Source: an uncultured Clostridia bacterium | Lineage (GTDB): Bacteria; Bacillota; Dehalobacteriia; UBA4068; JAAVYR01 | NCBI GenBank assembly: GCA_946562005.1 | Contig: CAMNVD010000001.1 | Span: 1 to 44,924, forward strand | Length of the DNA: 44,924 nucleotides | Direction: 5' to 3' | Shown: positions 8,495 to 15,823 of the stretch, piece after piece | How the letters are laid out: each line of letters starts with the position of its first letter | Numbering within the stretch: position 1 is the first letter of the stretch | The notes under the pieces: model-generated | Seen by the model: only the letters and a program-made list of their open reading frames with translations | Told to the model about the DNA's origin: nothing | Databases searched by the model: none | Program-made: the position numbers and the translations under genes

Positions 8495-9679
8495 TTATGC
8501 TACGTCTTCCGCAGAGGCAGCGATTTTCTGTTGTAATACTTCTACAGCTTTTGCCAGCTGTGGGTCCCGTTCTACCAGACCGGAAAGAGAATCAGCAAGC
8601 GGCAAATCCTCCGGCCACGGCACCTCATAATCTGCCGCTAAGCCCTTCTTATGGACTTCCCTGCCTTGGGCAGTGAAATATTGAGCGTAAGTATAACGCA
8701 CCCCCGCACCGCTAGGAAGGCCTATGACATATTGAGCAATGCCTTTACCATAACTATTGACGCCCACCGTATCTGCCCTATCATAATCCTGCATGGTGCC
8801 GATAAACACTTCAGAAGCGCTAGCGCTAGCATCGTTTTGCAGGATAACGATAGGAATATCAATACCTTCCATATTGCCTACATAACGTTTTTTCCCTGTG
8901 TTATCATTCATCAAAAGCAGAGTATCCTCTTTAGGTAGGAAATAATCCAACAGCCATAAGGCGCCATCTAGCACCCCGCCAGGATTATAGCGCAAATCAA
9001 TAATAATGCCATCCAGGCTTCCTTCTGTTAGCAGGTCCTCATAGACAGCTTGAAAATCCTCAGAAATATTCATGTTAAAGCTACTAATGCTAATATAGCC
9101 TAAGTTATGGTTTGCATCCTCCAGCCGCTTCCCGGTTACGGCCTGAGCAGATACTTCTTCTCTCGTCAAGGTTTTCACCGGCAATACCTTGCCATCCCGT
9201 TCTACTTCTATACGGACTTTCGTCCCTACCTCGCCCTTCATTTTCCCAGTCACATAGTCCAGGTCTTTGCCACGAACATCCTCCCCGTCAACACCTACTA
9301 CAATATCCCCATATTCCAAGCCTGCCCGCTCTGCCGGGGAATTCCGGAAAGGCATCATCAGCATGACAGCCTTATCTTCCGGACGTGTGGTCACATAAAT
9401 ACCAATACCACCATAAGTACCGGAAAGTTTACTGATAACATCATCATACTCTTCCGCTGTAAAATAAGCGAAATAGTCATCATGGTTTTCCTCCATAAAG
9501 GCAGCCATAGCCGTCTCTACAAAGCCCGCTCGCTGCGCACCGTCAATAGGACCGTTATCAGAGAGAAAACTACCCTCTACTGCCGCCTGCCAATAAAAAA
9601 AACCAAAACTACCTACTAGTATCAAACACACTGCGGCGACGATTTGCCACAGACGAAGGGGACGTTGTTCCATTTCCAT
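8495..9679 (-). CDS. S41-family C-terminal processing protease (CtpA/CtpB-like)
   Basis: The protein is 394 aa. One N-terminal membrane anchor (about 10-30) is followed by a PDZ domain (about 90-170; GIGIYV and NSPAERAGLEYGDIVVGVDG) and an S41 peptidase core. The catalytic Ser lies in SASASE (about 287) and the Lys in YGKG (about 312), spaced 25 residues apart as in known CtpB/Prc proteases. The protein would sit outside the membrane and cut substrates at their C-termini. It follows the ftsEX-M23 cluster, an order common in Bacillota, but a terminator and repeat R2 separate it, so it is probably its own transcription unit. Confidence 0.92.
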   Translation of the reverse strand: MEMEQRPLRLWQIVAAVCLILVGSFGFFYWQAAVEGSFLSDNGPIDGAQRAGFVETAMAAFMEENHDDYFAYFTAEEYDDVISKLSGTYGGIGIYVTTRPEDKAVMLMMPFRNSPAERAGLEYGDIVVGVDGEDVRGKDLDYVTGKMKGEVGTKVRIEVERDGKVLPVKTLTREEVSAQAVTGKRLEDANHNLGYISISSFNMNISEDFQAVYEDLLTEGSLDGIIIDLRYNPGGVLDGALWLLDYFLPKEDTLLLMNDNTGKKRYVGNMEGIDIPIVILQNDASASASEVFIGTMQDYDRADTVGVNSYGKGIAQYVIGLPSGAGVRYTYAQYFTAQGREVHKKGLAADYEVPWPEDLPLADSLSGLVERDPQLAKAVEVLQQKIAASAEDVA

Positions 9680-9758
9680 AAAGACGCTCCTTTATATTAA
9701 TGCTTCCTTAAATATCACTAACTGAATAAATTAAAGAATCCCTAAAATAATTGAAAAA

Positions 9759-9856
9759 GATTCTTCACTGACGTTCAGAATGACTTGCTATGCCACGCCT
9801 TACGTAAAAACACAAACTACTTCCAGCACCTACCTATTGCCCAAGAAGCAGCAAAT
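9759..9856. repeat. Dispersed intergenic repeat, long family, copy R2 (decayed)
   Basis: Starts GATTCTTCACTGACGTTCAG, then AATGACTTGCTATGCCACGC, then a core with ACTACTTCC and GCCCAAGAAG. Same order as R1. It separates ctpA from the ftsEX group. The rest of the gap 9680-9944 shows only AT-rich sequence and the terminator. Confidence 0.6.
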
Positions 9857-9904
9857 CTTGCTTAATTATATCACACAATTTTTTTTAGTATACCACAAGT
9901 TTCT

Positions 9905-9936
9905 TAAAAAAAACAGAAGGAGAAAATCCCCTTCTG
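9905..9936 (-). terminator. Terminator of the ftsE-ftsX-M23 operon
   Basis: CAGAAGG (9914-9920) pairs with CCTTCTG (9930-9936). On the minus strand the stem is followed by eight T (9906-9913). Confidence 0.8.
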
Positions 9937-9944
9937 CCTGATTT

Positions 9945-11207
9945 TTATTTTAAGTATGGCCATGGACTGGTATGCTTCCCGTTGATTCTGGTTTCAAAGT
10001 GAAGGTGATTACCAGTGCTATAACCAGTAGTACCAACCTTTCCCACTTCGTCCCCTGCACTCACTTGTTGCCCCGTAGTCTTCATAGTGATGGCGCTCAT
10101 ATGCCCATAGAGACTAGAAAGCCCATTGCCATGGTCGATAATCACCATATTCCCATAAGCATTATTCCAGCCAGAGAAAATTACTTTGCCATCAGCAGCA
10201 GCAATAATCTTGGTGCCTTTGGGTGCTGGCAAGTCGATGCCGGTATGCCATTTATAAACCTTCAAAGTAGGATGGAGTCGATATACATAGTCGGAAGAAA
10301 CCCGGGTGTGCCCTGGTAATGGCCAGGTAAAAACACCATTATACTGCCCGCTGCCTTTTGGTTGCAGCGCTTGGATTTTCTTTGCGATGTCGGCGTCTGC
10401 CGCTTCCATTTCATTATAGAGCTGCTGGGCTTCTTCCCGGTTGTTTTCCGCTGCTTCTAAGAACTTGGCCTTTTGGTCTTTTAGGTTTTCCAAGTTTTCC
10501 ATAGAAGTTTCTTTTTCTTTCTTTAATGCTTCCAGGGTAGATTTTTTCTCTTCCAGGACGGCCTTTTTCTCTTCGATAACTTGCAAATCTGCTTCAATTT
10601 GTTGCAGCATCTTCTTATCGACTTCCATCACACGGCCCCATAGCTCATAACGAATGAGGAAGTCGCTAAAGCTGGTGGAGTCAAACACCACATCCATCAT
10701 GGAAACTTCACCATTCATATAGATTTCCCGCATCCGGTTCTGGAAAAGAGCCATCCGCTCATCCATCTCCATTTGCGTTTTCTCCAGCTCTTTGGTAGTA
10801 ACGGCAATTTGGTCTACGGCCTGGGAAAGCTTCTTTTCGACGCTATTCATTTCCTTTTCCATCGTCGTTAATTCGGCATCCAGTTCTGCCACTCTGGTAC
10901 GCAGTTCTTTCTCTTTGGTCTTGGCAGCTTGCAATGCCTTCTTTTGTGCGGCCAACTCCTTTTGGAGCTCAGCTTGTTCCGCTTTATATTGAGCTAGCAA
11001 ATCTTCATTATCCCCATAAGCCGGAAAGATAAATATAGACGCCGCCATCATCACTGCGCAAAGGGTAAGGCCGATTTTAGAACGGTTTCGCATTTTATGG
11101 AAGACTAGCTCCGACCAGGAAAACGGGACCTTTTCCCCTTTATGCCGATCCTGCCAAAAGTCCGCCTGATCCATATGCTGGTTCACATCTTTTTCATCTA
11201 TCTGCAT
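9945..11207 (-). CDS. Membrane-anchored M23 peptidase with coiled coil (EnvC/PcsB/CwlO-position FtsEX partner)
   Basis: The protein is 420 aa from ATG 11207 (GGAGG 11 bases upstream; a GTG at 11219 overlaps that site). A basic cytoplasmic tail of about 43 residues precedes one membrane segment (about 44-64). A long coiled coil follows (about 70-285, heptads rich in E/K/L), then a C-terminal LytM/M23 domain. The zinc ligands appear intact: HTGID (His about 321, Asp about 325) and HLHFE (about 401-403). E. coli EnvC lacks these and only activates amidases, so this protein should itself cut peptidoglycan. It lies nine bases after ftsX, so FtsEX probably gates its activity at the septum or side wall. 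The long N-terminal tail before the membrane helix is unusual for a secreted hydrolase. Confidence 0.9.
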   Translation of the reverse strand: MQIDEKDVNQHMDQADFWQDRHKGEKVPFSWSELVFHKMRNRSKIGLTLCAVMMAASIFIFPAYGDNEDLLAQYKAEQAELQKELAAQKKALQAAKTKEKELRTRVAELDAELTTMEKEMNSVEKKLSQAVDQIAVTTKELEKTQMEMDERMALFQNRMREIYMNGEVSMMDVVFDSTSFSDFLIRYELWGRVMEVDKKMLQQIEADLQVIEEKKAVLEEKKSTLEALKKEKETSMENLENLKDQKAKFLEAAENNREEAQQLYNEMEAADADIAKKIQALQPKGSGQYNGVFTWPLPGHTRVSSDYVYRLHPTLKVYKWHTGIDLPAPKGTKIIAAADGKVIFSGWNNAYGNMVIIDHGNGLSSLYGHMSAITMKTTGQQVSAGDEVGKVGTTGYSTGNHLHFETRINGKHTSPWPYLK

Positions 11208-11228
11208 AGATTTTGCCACCTCCTATTC

Positions 11229-12110
11229 TCACACTTTTAAGAATCGTATCAAAGAGAACACGCTGCCTACAATACCAAGAAGCGCTCCCCCTGCTATCAG
11301 ATACAACGATAACATAGGCAATACCCCGGACATGGCCGCCATAGGGAAAAAGCCAATAGCTGAATCAATATAATCTGACACTTTGCCATAAGAGAAAAAT
11401 AGCACTACCACAGCAATCACAGCGCCAAACATCCCCAAAAGAGCGCCTTCGATGATAAATGGCCAGCGAATAAACCAGTCAGTAGCCCCCACATATTTCA
11501 TCAACTGCACTTCCTTACGACGGGCATAGACGGTAAGACGAATGGTCATACCGACTAAGACCACTGCACCCACTGCCAACAGCACCATCACCCAAAGGCC
11601 GATGCTCCGCACCACATCCGTAAAGGCAAAAAGCTTGTCCACTGTTTCTTTACCATAATTTACTTTCAGCACACCTGGTAAGGTTGCGATTTTCGAGGCC
11701 AAGCCATCGATTTGCTCCGGGGTTTCCGCCTTCACACTATAACAGTCCGGGAAAGGATTCACCCCGCCCAGCGCAGCAAACAACGTTTCCCCATAACGCT
11801 CTACCATAAAATCCATCGCATCATCTTTGGTAATGGCCGTCACTTCCGACACTCCAGGTAACCCTGCTAGAGTTGTTTTCATCTGAGGCAGGTCTTCAGC
11901 TGTTACAGTATCTTCTAAAAACACAGCGATTTCCACATCAGACTCCAAGTTCCCCGCCGCATAGTTTACATTAAATAACAAAATGCCAAAGACACCGCAA
12001 AGGAGCAGTGTAATAGCCATGGTAGTAATAGCGGCAAAGGACATCCAGCCATTGCGCTGCAAAGAATGGAATGCATCTGGCACAATATAACGCATACTTT
12101 CTAACTTCAT
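11229..12110 (-). CDS. ftsX: Cell-division ABC permease FtsX
   Basis: The protein is 293 aa from ATG 12110, with GGAGG nine bases upstream; the TTG at 12119 sits directly on that site. Membrane segment 1 lies near residues 20-45. A large extracellular loop follows (about 50-165, with SDVEIAVFLEDTVTAEDLP and LPGVSEVTAI, typical of FtsX), then three membrane segments at about 170-290. The ATG overlaps the ftsE stop as ATGA, so the two are translationally coupled. FtsX passes the FtsE ATPase cycle to an extracellular hydrolase, here most likely the M23 protein downstream. Confidence 0.93.
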   Translation of the reverse strand: MKLESMRYIVPDAFHSLQRNGWMSFAAITTMAITLLLCGVFGILLFNVNYAAGNLESDVEIAVFLEDTVTAEDLPQMKTTLAGLPGVSEVTAITKDDAMDFMVERYGETLFAALGGVNPFPDCYSVKAETPEQIDGLASKIATLPGVLKVNYGKETVDKLFAFTDVVRSIGLWVMVLLAVGAVVLVGMTIRLTVYARRKEVQLMKYVGATDWFIRWPFIIEGALLGMFGAVIAVVVLFFSYGKVSDYIDSAIGFFPMAAMSGVLPMLSLYLIAGGALLGIVGSVFSLIRFLKV

Positions 12111-12790
12111 AAGGACCAACCTCCGATACGGTCTGAGATAAGCCTGCCCTTTTCCAGCACTAGCACCCGCTTTTGCATGGTATCCACTAAGTTTCTGTCG
12201 TGAGTAGCCATGATAATGGTGGTGCCACTATCGTTGATTTCCCGTAAAAGTTCCATTAGTTCTTCAGAGGTATCTGGGTCCAGATTCCCCGTAGGTTCGT
12301 CAGCAAAGAGAATAATCGGGTCGTTAATAATAGCCCGTGCTACTGCTACCCGCTGTTTTTCCCCACCGGATAGCTGATGGGGAAAATGCTTCAATCTATC
12401 CTTTAGCCCTACCCGTTCTAATATTTCAGGGACTTTTTTATCGATTTCTTTTTTCGGCCGTTCAATGACCCGCATGGCAAAAGCAACGTTTTCCTCGACG
12501 GTCTTATCATCTAAAAGGCGAGAATCCTGAAAGACCATACCTACATTACGACGGAAAATCACCGTCTCCTTAGAAGACAACCGGGAAAGACTCCGCCCTG
12601 CTACTATCACCTGCCCGGAGGTAGCAAGCTCCTCCCGGAAAAGCAACCGTATCATGGTGGATTTCCCAGCGCCGCTCGCCCCAGTAAGGAAAACAAACTC
12701 TCCCTTATCTATCGCCAAGTTAATATTTTTCAGCGCCACAACATTTTGTTTCTTATATATACGGTCTACATTGACCATCTGAATAATCAA
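12107..12790 (-). CDS. ftsE: Cell-division ABC ATPase FtsE
   Basis: The protein is 227 aa. Walker A GASGAGKST (about 37-45), signature LSGGEKQRVAVARA, Walker B ILFADEPTG and switch region MATHD are all canonical for FtsE. The start is probably TTG at 12790: GGGGAGG (12800-12806) lies nine bases upstream of it, whereas the next ATG (12778) is 21 bases away and would remove MIIQ. It heads a unit with ftsX (4-base overlap) and the M23 protease. It is preceded by about 600 bases without a clear gene, containing the DnaA-box cluster. Confidence 0.94.
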   Translation of the reverse strand: MIIQMVNVDRIYKKQNVVALKNINLAIDKGEFVFLTGASGAGKSTMIRLLFREELATSGQVIVAGRSLSRLSSKETVIFRRNVGMVFQDSRLLDDKTVEENVAFAMRVIERPKKEIDKKVPEILERVGLKDRLKHFPHQLSGGEKQRVAVARAIINDPIILFADEPTGNLDPDTSEELMELLREINDSGTTIIMATHDRNLVDTMQKRVLVLEKGRLISDRIGGWSL

Positions 12791-13397
12791 TGAGCGTTGC
12801 CTCCCCTACCCGCTTTTCTTAACTTTTATCCTTTCGACATATTTTTTTCTTTTCCTTTTTTCTTCACAGAATCTTCACATTTCCTACCATTTTCTTCTAC
12901 ATATACAGTACCAAGCAAAACTAGAAATTTCTCACTAAATTTCTCGCTCATTTCCCAACGTTTAATCCATTTTTTATTTTCCCTGCTTACCAAAGAGGAA
13001 AAAACATCTCCTCTTTGTATGTATTTCCGACACAAAAATAGACGGTATTTTTTGCCAAGTTGTTCCCCTTTTTGCCGAAAAACGAATTTGCCCTGTTCAA
13101 AAAAGTCTTCTTTTTCGGCATTTTTAGGAAAAACTATCCCCAGGAAAATCTTGTTTATCCACATTTTTTCTTGTGGATAATGTGGATAACATTGTTAATA
13201 ACCTGTTAAATTTTAAGAAAGTTATCCCAATCTCATCCAAAACCCATTCACAATTTGTTCTTTTTTGTCGAAAAATACATTTTTTGTTTTTCTAAAACGA
13301 AACAGAAACGCACCGCTTTGTACGAAAGCAAAACAATATCTTTCTAGAGCAGAACATACTGTCAGAATTTGTTAGTCGGCCTTTGCAGTGTGGCGGA
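12791..13397. other. Gene-poor AT-rich region between comFC and ftsE
   Basis: Both strands carry weak open frames (about 127 aa plus, 112 aa minus) with homopolymer-driven composition and no ribosome site, so I do not call them genes. Contents: the ftsE Shine-Dalgarno (12800-12806); a perfect 9-base hairpin CAAAGAGGA (12991-12999) / TCCTCTTTG (13009-13017); the DnaA-box cluster at 13155-13189; a weaker box-like TTATCCCAA at 13222; and a fragment of the long repeat family (TTGTACGAAAGCAAAAC) near 13318. Confidence 0.6.
13155..13189. promoter_or_regulatory. Cluster of three consensus DnaA boxes
   Basis: TTATCCACA at 13155-13163 on the plus strand; TGTGGATAA (the same box inverted) at 13172-13180; and again at 13181-13189, directly abutting. 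All three are perfect matches to the TTATNCACA consensus. AT-rich DNA surrounds them. Possible roles: DnaA titration or control of ftsE, or a secondary initiation element. A full oriC is not supported, because dnaA, dnaN and rpmH are absent. Confidence 0.7.
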
Positions 13398-14141
13398 TTA
13401 TTGGAAGTCTGTACCGGCAGCCACTGTAATCACCCAGACGCCTGCCGCACCCATTTGCTTGAGCGCCTTACCACAAGCATAGGCCGTGGCGCCCGTAGTG
13501 AAAATATCATCTACCAGCAAAATCCGTTTCCCCGTCAAATCAACATCTAAGGGGACAATGGCGTCCCGCATATTGGCAATCCGTGCTTCCCTGCCCAAAG
13601 TAGTCTGAGATACCACATCCGCTCGCTTGGCTAGGAGATGGTCGGCCCAGGGCACACCGATGCCGCTGCTGACCGCCTGAGCCAACAGCAAACTTTGGTT
13701 ATAGCCTCTTTTTGCCATGGTCTTTTCTGTAACAGGCACCGAGGAAATCAAGTCAAAGGAAATACCGGCAAACTCCCGCACCACTAGTTTCGTAAGAAGC
13801 ACGCCAAAGCCTTTCGCTAGAGAAGTTTGCCCTTCATACTTGAAGGCAAGGAGACGGTCCCGAAGATACCCCTGATAAACACCAAATGCCCGAGCCCTCT
13901 CAATGTAAAGAGGCGGTTCTATCTGACACCAACGGCACTGGCTATGCTCCTGACGGACAAAGACGCCACAATAGTCGCAAGGTCTGCCCCAGGCAAAGTT
14001 TTCCCATTTATCAGCGCAACTTTTGCAAAGATACCCTTGGTTCGTGGTTTTCCCACATATAAGACAAGTCTCCCCAGGAAAAAGCAATTCTACTGCTGCC
14101 TTGCCATATTCTTTTAATAAAGTGAAAAAACCCTCCGCCAT
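13398..14141 (-). CDS. comFC: ComF-family phosphoribosyltransferase-like protein
   Basis: The protein is 247 aa from ATG 14141 (GGAGG eight bases upstream). N-terminal zinc ribbons CLICG...CKSC and CDYCG...CRWC span about residues 20-75. A PRTase-type domain follows, with SVPVTEKTMAKRGYNQ and the PRPP-binding motif ILLVDDIFTTGAT near residue 210. This is the ComFC/GntX family, needed for DNA uptake in competent bacteria, although the protein is also conserved in species not known to be competent. No comFA helicase is adjacent. It appears to be a single-gene unit. Confidence 0.9.
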   Translation of the reverse strand: MAEGFFTLLKEYGKAAVELLFPGETCLICGKTTNQGYLCKSCADKWENFAWGRPCDYCGVFVRQEHSQCRWCQIEPPLYIERARAFGVYQGYLRDRLLAFKYEGQTSLAKGFGVLLTKLVVREFAGISFDLISSVPVTEKTMAKRGYNQSLLLAQAVSSGIGVPWADHLLAKRADVVSQTTLGREARIANMRDAIVPLDVDLTGKRILLVDDIFTTGATAYACGKALKQMGAAGVWVITVAAGTDFQ

Positions 14142-14459
14142 GCAAGCCGCCTCCAAATATTCTTTCTTTAAAATATTGTTTCTTTATAAAAACTATTTTA
14201 TCTGATGCTCCGGAAGAAAATCAACTCTTCCCTATGGTTCCCCTATCAAAATATCATAAAAGACTTTCATATTCTCTACTTACAGCGCATAGCATAAACC
14301 AGAACCAAAGCACAAAGCGCTCCCTGTCAAAAAAACAACTATTTTTCATCAGGAAACGGCCAAGACTCTTTCCGGTTGTCGGCATTTGTAGGAATCTTTT
14401 AGCAGGAAACAGCCGCCACTCCTCGTATTGTAATATTGACAGGATAAAGGAGGTACCAA
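14142..14459. other. Intergenic region between divergent comFC and DUF3343 genes
   Basis: About 320 bases holding the outward-facing upstream regions of comFC (minus) and the DUF3343 gene (plus). Minus-strand open frames that run through here antisense to the DUF3343 gene lack ribosome sites and look like shadows. The Shine-Dalgarno AAAGGAGGT at 14446-14454 belongs to the plus-strand gene. No other feature was recognised. Confidence 0.5.
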
Positions 14460-14702
14460 ATGCCACCCACCAACCCGTCTGAAAAAGCACTGTATATTAC
14501 CTTCGGTAACACCACCCAAGCCATGAATATGGAAGAACATTGCGGCAGATATGGTCTGCCCGGACAATTAGTACCAGTACCCAGAGATATCAAGGCTTCT
14601 TGCGGTCTTGCCTGGAAGACAACGCCAGAACAAAAAACACCATTAGAACAAATGATGAAAAAAGAAAAAATCCGACCGGAAAAATTCGTGCTCCATCCTT
14701 AA
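14460..14702 (+). CDS. DUF3343 protein (putative Se/S carrier-like)
   Basis: The protein is 80 aa behind a near-perfect Shine-Dalgarno (AAAGGAGGT, five bases before ATG). LYITFGNTTQAMNMEEHC and the segment with PVPRDIKASCGLAW are the hallmark of DUF3343, a small family often found beside sulfur or selenium metabolism genes and annotated as Se/S carrier-like. Two conserved Cys (about 28 and 48) are present. The C-terminal 25 residues are Lys/Glu-rich. The neighbours give no functional clue here. It diverges from comFC. Confidence 0.85.
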   Translation: MPPTNPSEKALYITFGNTTQAMNMEEHCGRYGLPGQLVPVPRDIKASCGLAWKTTPEQKTPLEQMMKKEKIRPEKFVLHP

Positions 14703-15021
14703 AAAAATTTTCCCTAGCCCGAGCAGGGATTCCCTCACCGTCCAGGAAAAGTTTTTGAGGAATCAGAAAAAAAGAGTTGAATTTCTAAAAAAAGTGTGTT
14801 AGAGTGGTTATAGTAAGAAACGGGCGTTTTTGCCCTAAAGCTTATTTGCATTGATGCCCCTGCTTTTAGCGGGGATACACATATATCTTTTTTACAACTA
14901 AATATGGTTTTTTCAGGAGCGAGGCTTTTTTAGCTGAATACCTCGGGTTTACATCCTATGTCTTATGTCTCATGTTTGACTTATATTATTTATTTCGCAT
15001 TCAATTTTATGACACCGTTAC
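14703..15021. other. Hairpin-rich intergenic region upstream of the cysteine hydrolase
   Basis: An extended -10-like element TGGTTATAGT (14805-14814) is followed by successive short hairpins: GGGC (14822-14825) / GCCC (14832-14835); CCCC (14857-14860) / GGGG (14871-14874) with inner TGC/GC pairs; and CGAGG (14920-14924) / CCTCG (14941-14945). T runs at 14887 and 14926 do not directly abut stems. I match it to no known riboswitch, 6S RNA or SRP RNA. It may be an unknown leader or small RNA, or merely decayed sequence. Confidence 0.35.
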
Positions 15022-15051
15022 TTGACATCTTGGAAATTGAGATATTATAAA
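15022..15051 (+). promoter_or_regulatory. Promoter of the cysteine hydrolase gene
   Basis: TTGACA at 15022-15027 with TATAAA at 15046-15051 (18-base gap), or TATTAT at 15043-15048 (15-base gap). Transcription would begin only a few bases before the AGGAGG at 15057-15062, so the leader would be extremely short. Confidence 0.6.
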
Positions 15052-15071
15052 ATTTGAGGAGGTATTTTCCA

Positions 15072-15731
15072 ATGGGTAAAAATTGTTTCATGATCATTGA
15101 CCAACAAAAAGACTTCAACTTAGAAGGGGCTCCTTATCGCGTAGACTGCGGTTTAGAAGCATTGCCTTACATCAAAAAAGCTTTGGAAGCTTCTAGAGCT
15201 GCTGGTATCCCAGTTGTTCACGTTTTCCGGTATTACAGAGCTGACGGTTCTGACGTTGAATTGACCAGATATTTTGGATTCCATCAAGTAGGCGGCGGCT
15301 GCGTACCTGGTACCGAAGGCGCTGAAGAATGCGACGAAATCAAACCTATCGAAGGCGAATATTTGGTAGTAAAACAACGTTGGAGCGCTTTCTTCCAAAC
15401 TGAATGCGATATGTTGCTCAGACGTTTGGGCGTTACCCAAATCATCGTTTCCGGTGTTCAAACTCCTAACTGCGTACGTGGTACCGTTTGGGATGCAAAC
15501 TCCTTAGACTATGAAGTAATCGTATTGACCGATGCTACCGGTGCTAAAACTCCTGAAGTTCACCAAGCAAACCTCTTCGACATGAAGAACATCGGTATCA
15601 AAATGATGACCACTGATGAATATTGCGAAGCTTTGAAAACTGGCGGCCCAGCTTCCACTTTGATCGACGAAATCCGCAAAGACATGGCAGGCAAAAAAAT
15701 CACTCCAGAACCAGTTGTACTCTACAAATAA
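15072..15731 (+). CDS. Isochorismatase-family cysteine hydrolase, probably highly expressed
   Basis: The protein is 219 aa from ATG 15072, with AGGAGG nine bases upstream (the TTG at 15054 lies within that site). The catalytic triad of the family is visible: Asp10 (MIIDQQKDF), Lys101 (VVKQRWSAFF) and Cys134 (SGVQTPNCVRG). Substrate is unassigned; the family includes nicotinamidases, carbamoylases and isochorismatases. Codon choice is striking: mostly GCT, GGT, GTT and GAA with TTG leucine, quite unlike the GCC/CTG-rich neighbours. Together with a TTGACA promoter and a strong terminator, this suggests one of the more abundant proteins of the cell. It stands alone in its transcription unit. Confidence 0.87.
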   Translation: MGKNCFMIIDQQKDFNLEGAPYRVDCGLEALPYIKKALEASRAAGIPVVHVFRYYRADGSDVELTRYFGFHQVGGGCVPGTEGAEECDEIKPIEGEYLVVKQRWSAFFQTECDMLLRRLGVTQIIVSGVQTPNCVRGTVWDANSLDYEVIVLTDATGAKTPEVHQANLFDMKNIGIKMMTTDEYCEALKTGGPASTLIDEIRKDMAGKKITPEPVVLYK

Positions 15732-15754
15732 TTTTAGTTATTTATTCAGTACAC

Positions 15755-15788
15755 AAAAGGGAAAGCGCAAAACGCTTTCCCTTTTTTT
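15755..15788 (+). terminator. Strong terminator of the cysteine hydrolase gene
   Basis: Stem AAAAGGGAAAGCG (15755-15767) / CGCTTTCCCTTTT (15773-15785) with a 5-base loop and T run. Confidence 0.92.
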
Positions 15789-15823
15789 ATACACTTTTCC
15801 CCAAAAAAAGAAAGGATATGCCC

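Noticed and set aside
12797..13180. Overlapping frames of 127 aa (plus) and 112 aa (minus) between comFC and ftsE
   Set aside because: No ribosome sites; composition follows the T-rich/A-rich strand; the minus frame starts inside a DnaA box.
13155..13189. Full chromosomal origin (oriC)
   Set aside because: Only three boxes; no dnaA, dnaN, rpmH or rnpA nearby; sampled base composition shows no clear skew reversal.
14254..14593. Minus-strand frames of 64-78 aa antisense to the DUF3343 gene
   Set aside because: No ribosome sites; the plus-strand protein has a recognisable family and strong Shine-Dalgarno.
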